A stretch of 58,071 bases of DNA, from NCBI GenBank assembly GCA_016840135.1, contig JAEOSX010000016.1, positions 1 through 58,071 of the forward strand. The letters run 5' to 3'. This document shows positions 1 to 9,492 of this stretch, in pieces. This DNA comes from Candidatus Hermodarchaeota archaeon. Lineage in GTDB: Archaea; Asgardarchaeota; Hermodarchaeia; Hermodarchaeales; Hermodarchaeaceae. Each line of letters opens with the position of its first letter. The first letter of the stretch is position 1. Position numbers and translations under genes: made by a program. The notes beneath the pieces are model-generated. The model worked only from the letters and a program-made list of their open reading frames with translations. It was not told where the DNA came from and ran no database searches.

Positions 1-60
1 ACCACACTTTCTGGCTTTGTTCCTTGGCTGCATTTAGCCTTTTGGGAACTGGCATTAACA

Positions 61-603
61 TCAGTTGTCCTTGGGTGCTGTCAAGTGTTCAAACACTTGT
101 TTGAAGATACTAAAAGAAGTGGGGTCGTAGAGGCAGAAGATGACACGCCGTAGTCTAGAAGTACCTTGCTTTAGGTAGTCGATTGCAGTGGATAGAATCA
201 CCTGGGCTGCTCGATCCTTAGGAAAACCAAAGATTCCAGTACTTATTGCAGGGAATGCAATACTGCGAAGCTGACGACTATCTGCTAGTTTCAGTGCATT
301 GAGAACGGTGTTAGCTAACTTTTCATCCTCATGCCCTTCTCCCCACTTGGGGCCTACGCAATGAATTACAAACCTGGCTTTCAGGTTACCACCAGTTGTT
401 ATAACAGCCGTTCCAACTGGAGTTCCTCCAATATCGTCGCATTCTCTTTGGATTGCTGGACCACCTCGCCTACGAATAGCACCCGCAACACCCCCACCCA
501 ATTGGAGCTCCTCATTGGCTGCATTCACAATAACGTCTGTAGCAATATCAGTAATGTCACCTTGGACCAGTTCGACAGTCACCTTACCTACGAGGCGCCG
601 CAT
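61..603 (-). CDS. Macro-domain (ADP-ribose/O-acetyl-ADP-ribose hydrolase-like) protein
   Basis: VELVQGDITDIATDVIVNAANEELQLGGGVAGAI and AFPAISTGIFGFP motifs typical of macro domains. Confidence 0.93.
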   Translation of the reverse strand: MRRLVGKVTVELVQGDITDIATDVIVNAANEELQLGGGVAGAIRRRGGPAIQRECDDIGGTPVGTAVITTGGNLKARFVIHCVGPKWGEGHEDEKLANTVLNALKLADSRQLRSIAFPAISTGIFGFPKDRAAQVILSTAIDYLKQGTSRLRRVIFCLYDPTSFSIFKQVFEHLTAPKDN

Positions 604-718
604 TCACCTTTCACCTACTCAAAAATGCTGCATCAGCACTAAATTCAACTTGGGTGTTTTTATTACTACCAGATGGTTTATACGCTTCCCTCAGACCTTT
701 TCTTTGTAGGATGGTCTA

Positions 719-1372
719 CTAGACTGGAAAGAGTGGCCCCATTAAGAACCCTGTGACACCAGCAAGGAAGATAAGTATCCAGCAGCATATGATGAACGAC
801 AAACTTCCGATGAGAAGACCCCACCTAGTTTTCGAATCCAAGATGCCCAATTGCTCGTCGAGGTATTCAGTTTTGAAGGCAGTCCGAACATAGGCGATTG
901 CGGCTATCCCGAAAGGTACCCAAACAAGGTCCACGATAGTCAAAACTGTAGCTATTGCAGCTACGCCGAATAAGTAAAGATCTGCGATTACAAAACCTAC
1001 AGTTTCCCACAAAACGCCGATTATCATCGCAATAACTTCTAGGCCATACCCTCCTTTGAACGTTTTACGGCTGATAATGCCTATGAGGAGAGCTTCAACA
1101 CCCCGTACTGCGATAACACCAGGAATGAAAACTGCAGGATAGCCATAGAAGCTAATCAGTAAGCCTTTGCCTACGAACTGGCCGATACATGTTATTGATA
1201 CACCAATGGCAGGACCATAAAGAATCGCAACTAAGAAGATAAGAACAGAGGAGGCATCGATGCTTCCCAAAGGCGGGGGAACAACAATGCTTGCGTATGA
1301 CAAAACTGCCATCAGTGCACTCATAATCCCAACTGTAGCGATATTTAGTGAAACTGACCCTTTTCCTTGCAT
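719..1372 (-). CDS. ECF transporter S component-like integral membrane protein
   Basis: Multi-TM hydrophobic protein of S-component type; start refined to the ATG at 1372 (MQGKGSVSLNIATVGIMSAL). Confidence 0.6.
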   Translation of the reverse strand: MQGKGSVSLNIATVGIMSALMAVLSYASIVVPPPLGSIDASSVLIFLVAILYGPAIGVSITCIGQFVGKGLLISFYGYPAVFIPGVIAVRGVEALLIGIISRKTFKGGYGLEVIAMIIGVLWETVGFVIADLYLFGVAAIATVLTIVDLVWVPFGIAAIAYVRTAFKTEYLDEQLGILDSKTRWGLLIGSLSFIICCWILIFLAGVTGFLMGPLFPV

Positions 1373-1508
1373 TTCTAAACCTCCTAGGAGGGTTGAACAT
1401 TCAATACTTTGGTATTTGTTATATAAGCCTTTTTTGCTATATGATTCGTTAGGGGAGAATTGATAAGATTCCAAAGAACAGCATTACGAAATCGGTCGAG
1501 GTGCAATC

Positions 1509-2069
1509 ATGCAAGATTTAGTTCGAAAGGAGGTGGTCACTCAACTGGTTCAAAGTATAGACGCGTTGGAATCTTTACAGGGTTTTGCTCAGCTAGTCCC
1601 AGAGGTTGGCAGCAACCTTGTCTACTGCTTACCTAATGCTGTTCAGAAAGAGGAGGTGGCAGGACTCACTGGCCGTATAATCCTTGTGCGTGGACGCCCG
1701 AAAGCCTGCGGCGATGTTGATTTTGGCTGGGCACCATTCATGGGACGTGTTATATTAGCAGCTCACAAGATGGAGGCTTCAGTCCGATCTGCTATTTCTC
1801 TTCGTTTTTCTTCTGAAATTATAGCTGCTTGTCAGATGCAAGAATTAGAACCTGTGGAGTTTCGGTGGCCAAGAAAACAAGCTCCTCCAAGTTGTTTGAC
1901 CTTGGCTGCTTTGGAGGCGATTGGTTATGTTCCTAAAGTCCTATATGATCAGGGCGCACAAGGACTTGAAGCACTTGTGGTTGTGTTTGGCGAAAACCCG
2001 ATGACTATTGTTGAGCGGGTGCGGCTTATTTGTGAAGGAGAGAGTACTGGTGAGTGCGTTGGAGAATAA
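1509..2069 (+). CDS. Standalone ThiN-like domain protein (thiamine-phosphate synthase family)
   Basis: VGSNLVYCLPNA...GRIILVRGRPKACGDVDFGWAPFMGRVILAA resembles the ThiN domain; no ThiD or HTH domain attached. Confidence 0.75.
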   Translation: MQDLVRKEVVTQLVQSIDALESLQGFAQLVPEVGSNLVYCLPNAVQKEEVAGLTGRIILVRGRPKACGDVDFGWAPFMGRVILAAHKMEASVRSAISLRFSSEIIAACQMQELEPVEFRWPRKQAPPSCLTLAALEAIGYVPKVLYDQGAQGLEALVVVFGENPMTIVERVRLICEGESTGECVGE

Positions 2070-2802
2070 TCTTTCAGCCTCTAAGGAACACAAGCTGGCT
2101 GTTGGCACAGCTTTTGGAGGCATCGCTCGATTCTATGATGCATGGTACTCAACGCCACTCGGTAATTATGTCTGGAAGGTGGAATCAGCAGCAATTGCTG
2201 CGGCACTACCTGCTAGAATAGAGGGGATAGCACTGGACCTTGGCGCGGGATCAGGCATGTCGATGGAGTTGTTGCTTCAAAGAGGTGCTTACACTATCGG
2301 TGTTGACCTTTCATGGCAGATGATAGCGGTTGCCCGAGAAAAGTTACACACCCACCCTCGGGCAGATTTTCTAGTTGCAGATGGTGAACAGTTACCTTTT
2401 CGGGAGGGGATAGCTGGCCTAGTTACAGGCATTACTGTGCTAGAATTTGTACCAAATCCTCCACAATTGCTTGAACAAATCCATAGAACATTGCGTTCTG
2501 GTGGTCAACTAGTTCTTGGTATCCTGTCTTCAACCAGTGTCTGGGGAGTTGAACGAAGAATACGTACGTTTACCCGACGAGATATTTTTGCTTATGCACG
2601 GTTTCTGACTCCTTGGCAGGTCACTCGTTTGCTCCGTCGAGCATCCTTCGCTGCCATTGAATATCGTGGATCAGTATACGTGTCCACATTCACACCAACA
2701 CGATTCCTAGCCTGTCTTGGACAACTTGATGACTGCTGGGGAACGAGATGGCTTTCAAGAAGTCTAGGTGCATTCCTCGTCTTCCGCGCAATACTACCTT
2801 AG
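2050..2802 (+). CDS. SAM-dependent class I methyltransferase
   Basis: LDLGAGSGMSMELLL motif I and LVTGITVLEFVPNP; in-frame GTG at 2050 after GGAGAGAG preferred over the listed 2008 start. Confidence 0.88.
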   Translation: MSALENNLSASKEHKLAVGTAFGGIARFYDAWYSTPLGNYVWKVESAAIAAALPARIEGIALDLGAGSGMSMELLLQRGAYTIGVDLSWQMIAVAREKLHTHPRADFLVADGEQLPFREGIAGLVTGITVLEFVPNPPQLLEQIHRTLRSGGQLVLGILSSTSVWGVERRIRTFTRRDIFAYARFLTPWQVTRLLRRASFAAIEYRGSVYVSTFTPTRFLACLGQLDDCWGTRWLSRSLGAFLVFRAILP

Positions 2803-2814
2803 GAGAATGAGAAT

Positions 2815-3432
2815 ATGGTAAAATCAGGTTTTCCATCCTGTCATGGATGTGATGGTAACGCTGAATTTCGCTGCACGATTTGTGATAAACCATTGTGTGG
2901 ACGTCATTCGAAGTTCCGTGTTATATGCTCAACTTGTATCAAATCAAAAAACTTCACCTATAGTATAAGGTCAGCACGCTGTAAAGATGTTGAGATTCTG
3001 AAAGACCTAGTTCTCTTATTTTGGGGCGACTTGGAACAGCAGATGTTCGGTAAACGCTATATTGTTACAGACACGCCAGCAATAGTGGCTATTCAAGATG
3101 AGGAGATTTTGGGTTTTCTTTTCTATACTATTTTCGAAGAGGAGAGTGTATTAATTGTGGCATTAGGGGTTCGTCCTCAATATCAAGGCGGCGGAATTGG
3201 ACAAGCTCTTATCGATGCAGTTGAAGAATTTGCAAGGAGTGAGCAGAAATCTCGACTTCTCGTTGTTACCTCAAATGATGACTTGCCTGCACTTGCCTTC
3301 TATCAAAGTTTAGGATTCCAAATATTCGAAGTGGCACCTGATGTGGTTGAAGAGAAGCTAGGTGAACAGGTCCTTGGAATAGGTAATATCCCTGTTCGTG
3401 ATGAACTGCGTCTTCGCAGAACGATCAAGTAG
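2815..3432 (+). CDS. GNAT acetyltransferase with N-terminal Cys/His zinc finger
   Basis: N-term CHGCDGNAEFRCTICDKPLCGRHSKFRVICSTC; GNAT core VALGVRPQYQGGGIGQALIDAVEEFA and ALAFYQSLGFQ. Confidence 0.88.
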   Translation: MVKSGFPSCHGCDGNAEFRCTICDKPLCGRHSKFRVICSTCIKSKNFTYSIRSARCKDVEILKDLVLLFWGDLEQQMFGKRYIVTDTPAIVAIQDEEILGFLFYTIFEEESVLIVALGVRPQYQGGGIGQALIDAVEEFARSEQKSRLLVVTSNDDLPALAFYQSLGFQIFEVAPDVVEEKLGEQVLGIGNIPVRDELRLRRTIK

Positions 3433-3456
3433 CAAGTTTCTGAGAAAGGCGTTAAG

Positions 3457-4443
3457 CTACTTGATATGAGATGTATAATCCCTGTATGGATCGTGACCCA
3501 TTGACAAGGGAGCGGTTTCGCCCCCACGATTGAGAAGGAGTTGCTGGTTGGAGGTAAACCCGCCGATAATCGCTGCGGGGCGATTCTGACGCTTTAACTC
3601 GTATAGGATATCAGAAGCCCTATCTTCGGCTGTAGCTATTAGGAAGCTGCCAAAGGAGGAACAATGAAGAGGATTCCATCCCAAATTGGTGCAAAGCCGT
3701 AGGATGACGCTATCCCAAGGTATCGAATCAAATTGGATAGTTAAACCAAAACCTGTAGCCCTACATAATTCGGTTAAAGAGGTAGCTAGCCCACCTTCTG
3801 CCAAATCATGCATCAAGAGTATTTTCTTTTGGGAGAGAGAACACGCAACTGATGCCACGTTAAACGGATTCAAATCCCTAGCTACTTGTTTGCGCTTCTT
3901 TGATCTTAATACCTCATCGACCTTTTCAGGTTCAACGTTTGCTAGAAACCAGGTGGTTTCCCTCCCTACGGGACCAGCTGCAATAAGGATATCCTTGGGC
4001 TTCACAGAACGAGGTGAAAATGGTTTTTCTGGAAGAAACCCCAAACAGGTCGAGGAGATTATTGGGAGAGTGAGTCCGTCGTAGCCTCCTGTGTGGCCGC
4101 CAAGAATGTTAATGTCAAGATCCCGAGCTGCATCCCCAAGTTGACGCATATTGCTCTCCAACCATTTCTCAGAGGTACCCGGTGGATAATAAACACCCAA
4201 TGTAAGGTACTGCGGAATTGCAAAGGACATTGAGATATCTGCGGCTGAGTAGTGGACTGCAAAGAACCCGTAATATTCGAGGGGGACTCCGATTACTGGA
4301 TCAGAGGCTGCAACGATATTGCCAGAGGTCTGAGCGGTAATGAAATCAAGTGGCACCTCCCGTGAATCATCAACACGTGGAAGATGCCGAAACACCAGCC
4401 GCTCTAAATCCGCGAATCCTAGCTTACCTTTGGGAAGACTCAA
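3457..4443 (-). CDS. AIR synthase-related (PurM/HypE/SelD-like) protein
   Basis: ILGGHTGGYDGLTLPIISSTCLGF, ILIAAGPVGRE, MHDLAEGGLATSLTELC motifs. Confidence 0.82.
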   Translation of the reverse strand: MSLPKGKLGFADLERLVFRHLPRVDDSREVPLDFITAQTSGNIVAASDPVIGVPLEYYGFFAVHYSAADISMSFAIPQYLTLGVYYPPGTSEKWLESNMRQLGDAARDLDINILGGHTGGYDGLTLPIISSTCLGFLPEKPFSPRSVKPKDILIAAGPVGRETTWFLANVEPEKVDEVLRSKKRKQVARDLNPFNVASVACSLSQKKILLMHDLAEGGLATSLTELCRATGFGLTIQFDSIPWDSVILRLCTNLGWNPLHCSSFGSFLIATAEDRASDILYELKRQNRPAAIIGGFTSNQQLLLNRGGETAPLSMGHDPYRDYTSHIK

Positions 4444-4514
4444 TAATTACCACTCTTTTTTGTAGAGAACTGCAGCTTTCAATGTTTTAACCGATGTGGT
4501 AATGTTTAGTTGAT

Positions 4515-7500
4515 TCACAAATCGTGTAATATTTGTTGGATTTCTTCGAGTTCTTCTCCGCTCGATGGGTCTATGACAAGGCAACATCGCTGGACCCGTT
4601 CTTCTCCTGGTTGTAACCAGAAGTTTGCATCTAAGTTACCAAACCATGCAGCCATTCCAATGTGGAGAGCGAGCAAGGTCTTTCTTCTACCAGCTGTGAG
4701 AAGTGCTAGTCCTTCTGGAGGTTCAGATTCTGAGGGTACTCGTCTAAGCCAAGCAGCCCCGGTGTCAGGTGTGAAAGCTGCAGGAGTAGGACTGGGCCTA
4801 ATCTCTGCAAAGCTATCGCCCCAACGTGCTTGCATAACGGAGTCTGTCACAGTCCCGTTAAATCCAAGATCTATCAACAGCGCTGTGAATAGCCGAAGAG
4901 GAGCGGATGTGGTATTGTTGAAATGCCAGTCTATCAGAATCAGTGGACTTCCTGGGGCTGTGAGGTACTTCAATTTGAAATCGACACCTCGACAGACTGG
5001 TTGAATTTCACTTCGCCAAGATACTTCGACGCCTTTCCAGATTTTACCTAGAGTGCAGGGGCTAGCATCCATTTTCTCTAAATTCGTCTTTGCGGCGAAT
5101 GTATCCTCGTCCACGCCTGAGATGACTGGTTGCACTCCACCATGGTAATTTTGGATGAATATCTTTGGCTGGGGTTTCGGGAATGCTGAGCAGAGCAGTT
5201 CTGTACTCTGTTCGTTCTTTAATGAGTAGAGGCAGCCTCCAAAGTCGGGGGACACAGCAAATTCCAGTAGACCATTTCTTACTCGAAATACTTTGAGGTC
5301 CTCTTCACGCTCTTCTGAGATGTCAACTTTGCTTCCTGTTGTACCTAGCTGAAGGATAGAGAAGGATTGGCGTGTTTGAACGGGAGTCTGCCAAGTCATA
5401 TTTGTTTTGAAAAGGGCGAATTTATCGGGTATAGATTTAGTTGGAGAAAGCGTCAAGCGAAGGGCAGGTGGATTATCGCTGGTTATCTCGGAAAGCATAA
5501 TAGGAGAAGTACTACTCTCGGCGTCTAGAAGGTTTAGTTTGGTGGACCATCCTTTCAGAGGGTCAATGGACAAGGGACCTGACAGGGGTGAACTCGCTAA
5601 ATAGCGTATAGAGAACTCGCAGCTAACTTTTTTCCGGTGAGGAAGCACGATAGTTGGGGGAGTAATCCGCAAAACTGCGGTGGTCTCGGGGGGTGTTCGC
5701 AAATCGCCTAATTGAGGAATATGGTGTTTGATTTTTTCCTGCCAAACTCTTTGGATTGCAGTCCAGTCTGGTGCCTGCATGATATGCCATACTCTTGAGA
5801 GACACTTCTGTTCGCCTGGTCCTACGGTAACTTGGCGATACTGAAGTTGACTAATGCGCCCTGTATTTACTTGTATTTCTTCTAGATTCTCAGGATCCCA
5901 GATTTGGCCAATTGTTAGTGATTCTGTCTTGATGGCAATCCATTCTTCGCCAAAGATTTCTGGATTAGTTTGAATGGATGGATAACTCATCAAGTTACTG
6001 GAAGTTGATCCTTCGATTGTACCAGAGGTTAGCGGGATTACTGCTGTTCCAGTGCTTAGAGATATTCCTCCCCCAGGACCTATGAGTCTGAGCTGGAAAC
6101 TATGTTCTTCTTTCCCAGTGTTAATCGCTAAGGTTTCCTGAGAAATCACAGAGGAGTTATGGGGGAATGTGAGTCTGGTTACTACTTTGAGTGGTCGCTC
6201 TGGGTGAACTGCTGTTAGTGAAACAATCGTTGTTGAGGCGGATTGGTTTACATCTATTTCTTGTTCAGCGAACCGGAAGGGACTGAGACCAAAGGGAGGT
6301 CCTACTTCGTTTCTTAGACGGAGCGCAGGGACTTGTTCTATTTGACTGAGTATTTGTATTTGTCCTCCTTCCCGAGCTATACGAGCAGAGTAATCGGCGC
6401 TCACAACATGGAGTTCGCGCCTACGGTCATCTTCGCCAACAGTGACACCTCCTTCTGGGATACAATAGACGGGGAGGCGATATTTCCGTGTGGTAACCTT
6501 CAAACCCTTGTCAGTGTTTTCTTGAAGATGGAGTGAAGCCCACAGGTCGTATGTCCCAAGAGGAGAATCCTCCTTTGCCGAAATCTCAATTACGGCACCA
6601 GCTAAACCCTCAGGTGTAACCTCTACACTGCATTCCATCGGTGAGAGGGAAAGAGAAGTGTGGGGAGGGTCGAATCGGAGTTTTCCTCGAAGAGGAGTGG
6701 AAGTGTTGCTAGTTATTGTGAGTGGGAGAGGGGTTGTGCCCCCTGGTGTTATTCGCGTTTCACCGAAGTGTGTGATTATTTCTGCTGCTGGTTTTATCTT
6801 CAATCCCGTGTACAGTGTTACTTCAGTATCAGCTAGTTTCAACTTTGCCTTAATTAATGGGGACTTTTGGTCCTTACGAAAGATTGGGGCTGAGGAATCA
6901 AGATGAAAGGGCACTGACCAAACTGAGAAATTCCCAGCTGGAACCTTTAGGACATTTTCGTGTTTTTCTTCAAAATGAAGTGCATCGAAACCCTCTAGCA
7001 CGATAGAGAGTTCAATATCTTCCTTGGTCTCGTTGGTAATCTCAAGCAAGTAGGAAGAGGGGATTCCGCAAAGAGTTAGCTGGTCAGGTACACGAGCTTG
7101 GATTTTTAGGCACTCGCCGTCGATGACCCTCTCTACCCCTGTTATGGCCCTAGCGTAACGGTCAACAACTACTCTGAGAGAATCATTCTCTGATTTGAAC
7201 TCGTAGATGAACACGTTCATTTTCCCTTCTTGCATAACATCAGGGGCCTGCGTGAGTTCTCGCTGCTGCAATGTATACCAGGCTAGGGGATCCGAATGTT
7301 TCTGGAAAAATGGAGCACACAGAGGATGTTGAAGGATTCCGGAAATCCAGCCCTGGAGATAGACACCATCTGTTTCAGGATTCCACATAAGCCCAATTTT
7401 CTTATAGAGAGGAACTGCCCGAAGATTTCCTGCCCACGTATTCAGGTCTACACGGAGATACCCTTTTTCTGTGGCGATAGCAATACTTCTTAGGAGGAGC

Positions 7501-7808
7501 CGTTTGCCAACTTTCTTCTTCAGAACTTCTGGAGAAACTCCGAGTAGTCCTATGTAGGCTGCTTCTGGGTCCCGCCAGTGCTGTAGGAGGGAGAGGAAAC
7601 CAACAGGTTTGTCCTTGTCCATTGCTATCAGAATGGAGATTGCCCGCATTTTAGAATAGATTTTGTGAACGCGTTCTGCTGTATAGGGTACGCCTCCTGT
7701 GAAGCCTCCAGGCCACAGGTCGTCCCAGCCGTTGAACATCTCAGCTATACGTGGAGCAAGGTCTTCACGATAACCTTCTATGATTTCGATGTCTTGTTCT
7801 TCTGTCAT
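4515..7808 (-). CDS. Giant GNAT - beta-sandwich - mutarotase-like multidomain protein (paralog 1)
   Basis: N-term GNAT (YIGLLGVSPEVLKKKVGKRLLLRSIAIATEKGYLRVDLNTWAGNLRAVPLYKKIGL), then ~900 aa beta-rich region ending in NGLLEFAVSPDFGGCLYSLKNEQSTELL; start set at MTEEQD (7808). Confidence 0.85.
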   Translation of the reverse strand: MTEEQDIEIIEGYREDLAPRIAEMFNGWDDLWPGGFTGGVPYTAERVHKIYSKMRAISILIAMDKDKPVGFLSLLQHWRDPEAAYIGLLGVSPEVLKKKVGKRLLLRSIAIATEKGYLRVDLNTWAGNLRAVPLYKKIGLMWNPETDGVYLQGWISGILQHPLCAPFFQKHSDPLAWYTLQQRELTQAPDVMQEGKMNVFIYEFKSENDSLRVVVDRYARAITGVERVIDGECLKIQARVPDQLTLCGIPSSYLLEITNETKEDIELSIVLEGFDALHFEEKHENVLKVPAGNFSVWSVPFHLDSSAPIFRKDQKSPLIKAKLKLADTEVTLYTGLKIKPAAEIITHFGETRITPGGTTPLPLTITSNTSTPLRGKLRFDPPHTSLSLSPMECSVEVTPEGLAGAVIEISAKEDSPLGTYDLWASLHLQENTDKGLKVTTRKYRLPVYCIPEGGVTVGEDDRRRELHVVSADYSARIAREGGQIQILSQIEQVPALRLRNEVGPPFGLSPFRFAEQEIDVNQSASTTIVSLTAVHPERPLKVVTRLTFPHNSSVISQETLAINTGKEEHSFQLRLIGPGGGISLSTGTAVIPLTSGTIEGSTSSNLMSYPSIQTNPEIFGEEWIAIKTESLTIGQIWDPENLEEIQVNTGRISQLQYRQVTVGPGEQKCLSRVWHIMQAPDWTAIQRVWQEKIKHHIPQLGDLRTPPETTAVLRITPPTIVLPHRKKVSCEFSIRYLASSPLSGPLSIDPLKGWSTKLNLLDAESSTSPIMLSEITSDNPPALRLTLSPTKSIPDKFALFKTNMTWQTPVQTRQSFSILQLGTTGSKVDISEEREEDLKVFRVRNGLLEFAVSPDFGGCLYSLKNEQSTELLCSAFPKPQPKIFIQNYHGGVQPVISGVDEDTFAAKTNLEKMDASPCTLGKIWKGVEVSWRSEIQPVCRGVDFKLKYLTAPGSPLILIDWHFNNTTSAPLRLFTALLIDLGFNGTVTDSVMQARWGDSFAEIRPSPTPAAFTPDTGAAWLRRVPSESEPPEGLALLTAGRRKTLLALHIGMAAWFGNLDANFWLQPGEERVQRCCLVIDPSSGEELEEIQQILHDL

Positions 7809-7926
7809 TGGTTCTCGCCTACGTTGCTGCTTATTGGGTTTGGTAATAAGATTTGTGGAAAACAAGGTTTTGGGATACATCGTTTACCGCTATACCTTGT
7901 CACACGAGATATATCGTGAGGTAAGG

Positions 7927-8865
7927 TTATTTAAGGTTTTTGGAACGGGTTAAGAGTTTCATTTCAACTGCGATAAGAACACTAGCGAGGAGAATGAGAA
8001 CAGCCCCTATTAGCTGCCAGAAGGCGATGACTTGGTGCATGAATAAATAGCCCATGATGACAGCGCTGATTGGGTCGAGTAATAGAATGATTGCTGCAGC
8101 GGAGGCGTCAATATCCTTCAAACCAACATTTACCAATGTATAGGGAATAGTTGTGCTCACAAGCGCAAAGCCCAAGATTAAGAGCCATGCAAGTGGTGGC
8201 AGAAAAAGCTGGAATCCCACGATACGTGGATCTGTCACAACAAGATTTGTAGTAAAGGTTAGTGGGCACATCCAGATGAGGGCGAATGTATAACCCCAGT
8301 AAGTTGTCGTTGTGGATTTGTAACCCTCGCGGACGCTCCATTTACCAAATAAAACATAGAATGCAGCAAATACTCCATTGGCGATAGACAAAATTACTCC
8401 TAGTAGAGGTATAGAACCTAACTCCAGGTTAATTGGTAATGAAACTATAACCGCCCCTAAGACGGAAAGGGGTACAGCTGCTATGCGAACAGGGTTTAGG
8501 GATTCTTTCAATAGCAGGCGGGCAAGGACTAGCGTTATTGCAGGATACAAATAGGTCAGGGAGACTGCGATTACAACAGGAGTGCCGATTGCTATTGCTG
8601 TAATGTATGCCATGATTGAGCTAGCTATCGCAAAAAGTCCGTAGAGAATAAAGAGAAGTCTGTGTTCGCGGCGAATCTTCAACCCCCGAAAATGGAAAGC
8701 CACACCGATGCCGATGAAGAGAAAGACCACTGTGAAGAGTATGCGGAAGAGTGCTTGCTGGAGAGAGGGCACTCCAAAGGCACTCAAGTAGTAAGAGAAA
8801 ACCGGGATACTACCAAAGCAAACGGCGGCGACAATGAGGCTCAAGTAGTTCATAATTCGTGGCAT
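7927..8865 (-). CDS. EamA/DMT-superfamily transporter
   Basis: Ten-TM-like hydrophobic pattern with two EamA-like halves (PVVIAVSLTYLYPAITLVLARLLLKESL; AAAIILLLDPISAVIMGYLFMHQ). Confidence 0.9.
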   Translation of the reverse strand: MPRIMNYLSLIVAAVCFGSIPVFSYYLSAFGVPSLQQALFRILFTVVFLFIGIGVAFHFRGLKIRREHRLLFILYGLFAIASSIMAYITAIAIGTPVVIAVSLTYLYPAITLVLARLLLKESLNPVRIAAVPLSVLGAVIVSLPINLELGSIPLLGVILSIANGVFAAFYVLFGKWSVREGYKSTTTTYWGYTFALIWMCPLTFTTNLVVTDPRIVGFQLFLPPLAWLLILGFALVSTTIPYTLVNVGLKDIDASAAAIILLLDPISAVIMGYLFMHQVIAFWQLIGAVLILLASVLIAVEMKLLTRSKNLK

Positions 8866-8907
8866 TACAAACCGCCTTCCTTTGACGGTCCATATCTAAA
8901 TAACCTC

Positions 8908-9477
8908 TTAATAGGGAGTGACAAGCTCAGCGCCGCGATGAAGGGCTCGTAAATTTTCCTTGGCGAACTGCCCTAGTTTTACATCGTTTTGAATCGTTTC
9001 CTCTAGAAATCGAATTTCGATTCTATCATCAACCTTTGTAATAGCTCCGAGCGAAGCAACTCCTAGGTACCTTACGTGCTCCAGCTCTTCTGCAACCTGA
9101 CTCAAATCTGATTTAAAAATCTGGGTTACGCCCTCCTGCTTGATATCTGCAAGCGTCGATTGAATAGATGGATTACTTAACAAATCGGATTCGATAATGA
9201 GAATGTTGCTGCTCAAATCGGGACTGATTGAACAACATTTCAAAAATGCAGAAGCTGTAAGCGCGGCGAGTATATCAGGTCGATCGAAGCCAAGTTCAAA
9301 GATTGGATTGGAAGAAGCGGTGAGATCTGCGGTACAAGAGCCACCTCGGGCGGCTGCACCGTGGGACTCAGTTTGTAGTGTATGGTAACCTTGTTGAGTA
9401 AAAGCAAGCCCAAGAATTCGGCTAGCTGTTACTACGCCATATCCACCATACCCAGCTAGTCTTATTGTTATGTGCAA
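8908..9477 (-). CDS. korC: 2-oxoacid:ferredoxin oxidoreductase gamma subunit (KorC-like)
   Basis: IRLAGYGGYGVVTASRILGLAFTQQGYHTLQTESHGAAARGGSCTADL; last of a four-subunit cluster. Confidence 0.9.
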   Translation of the reverse strand: MHITIRLAGYGGYGVVTASRILGLAFTQQGYHTLQTESHGAAARGGSCTADLTASSNPIFELGFDRPDILAALTASAFLKCCSISPDLSSNILIIESDLLSNPSIQSTLADIKQEGVTQIFKSDLSQVAEELEHVRYLGVASLGAITKVDDRIEIRFLEETIQNDVKLGQFAKENLRALHRGAELVTPY

Positions 9478-9492
9478 TGATTATTCACCTTG

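Noticed and set aside
331-709. Two plus-strand ORFs (103 and 64 aa)
   Set aside because: Antisense to the macro-domain gene.
1372-1509. TPP riboswitch between the S-component and ThiN genes
   Set aside because: No CTGAGA-type THI-box core visible and too little sequence for the full aptamer in either direction.
4510-5004. 164-aa plus-strand ORF
   Set aside because: Antisense to the giant GNAT-fusion gene; no recognisable motifs.
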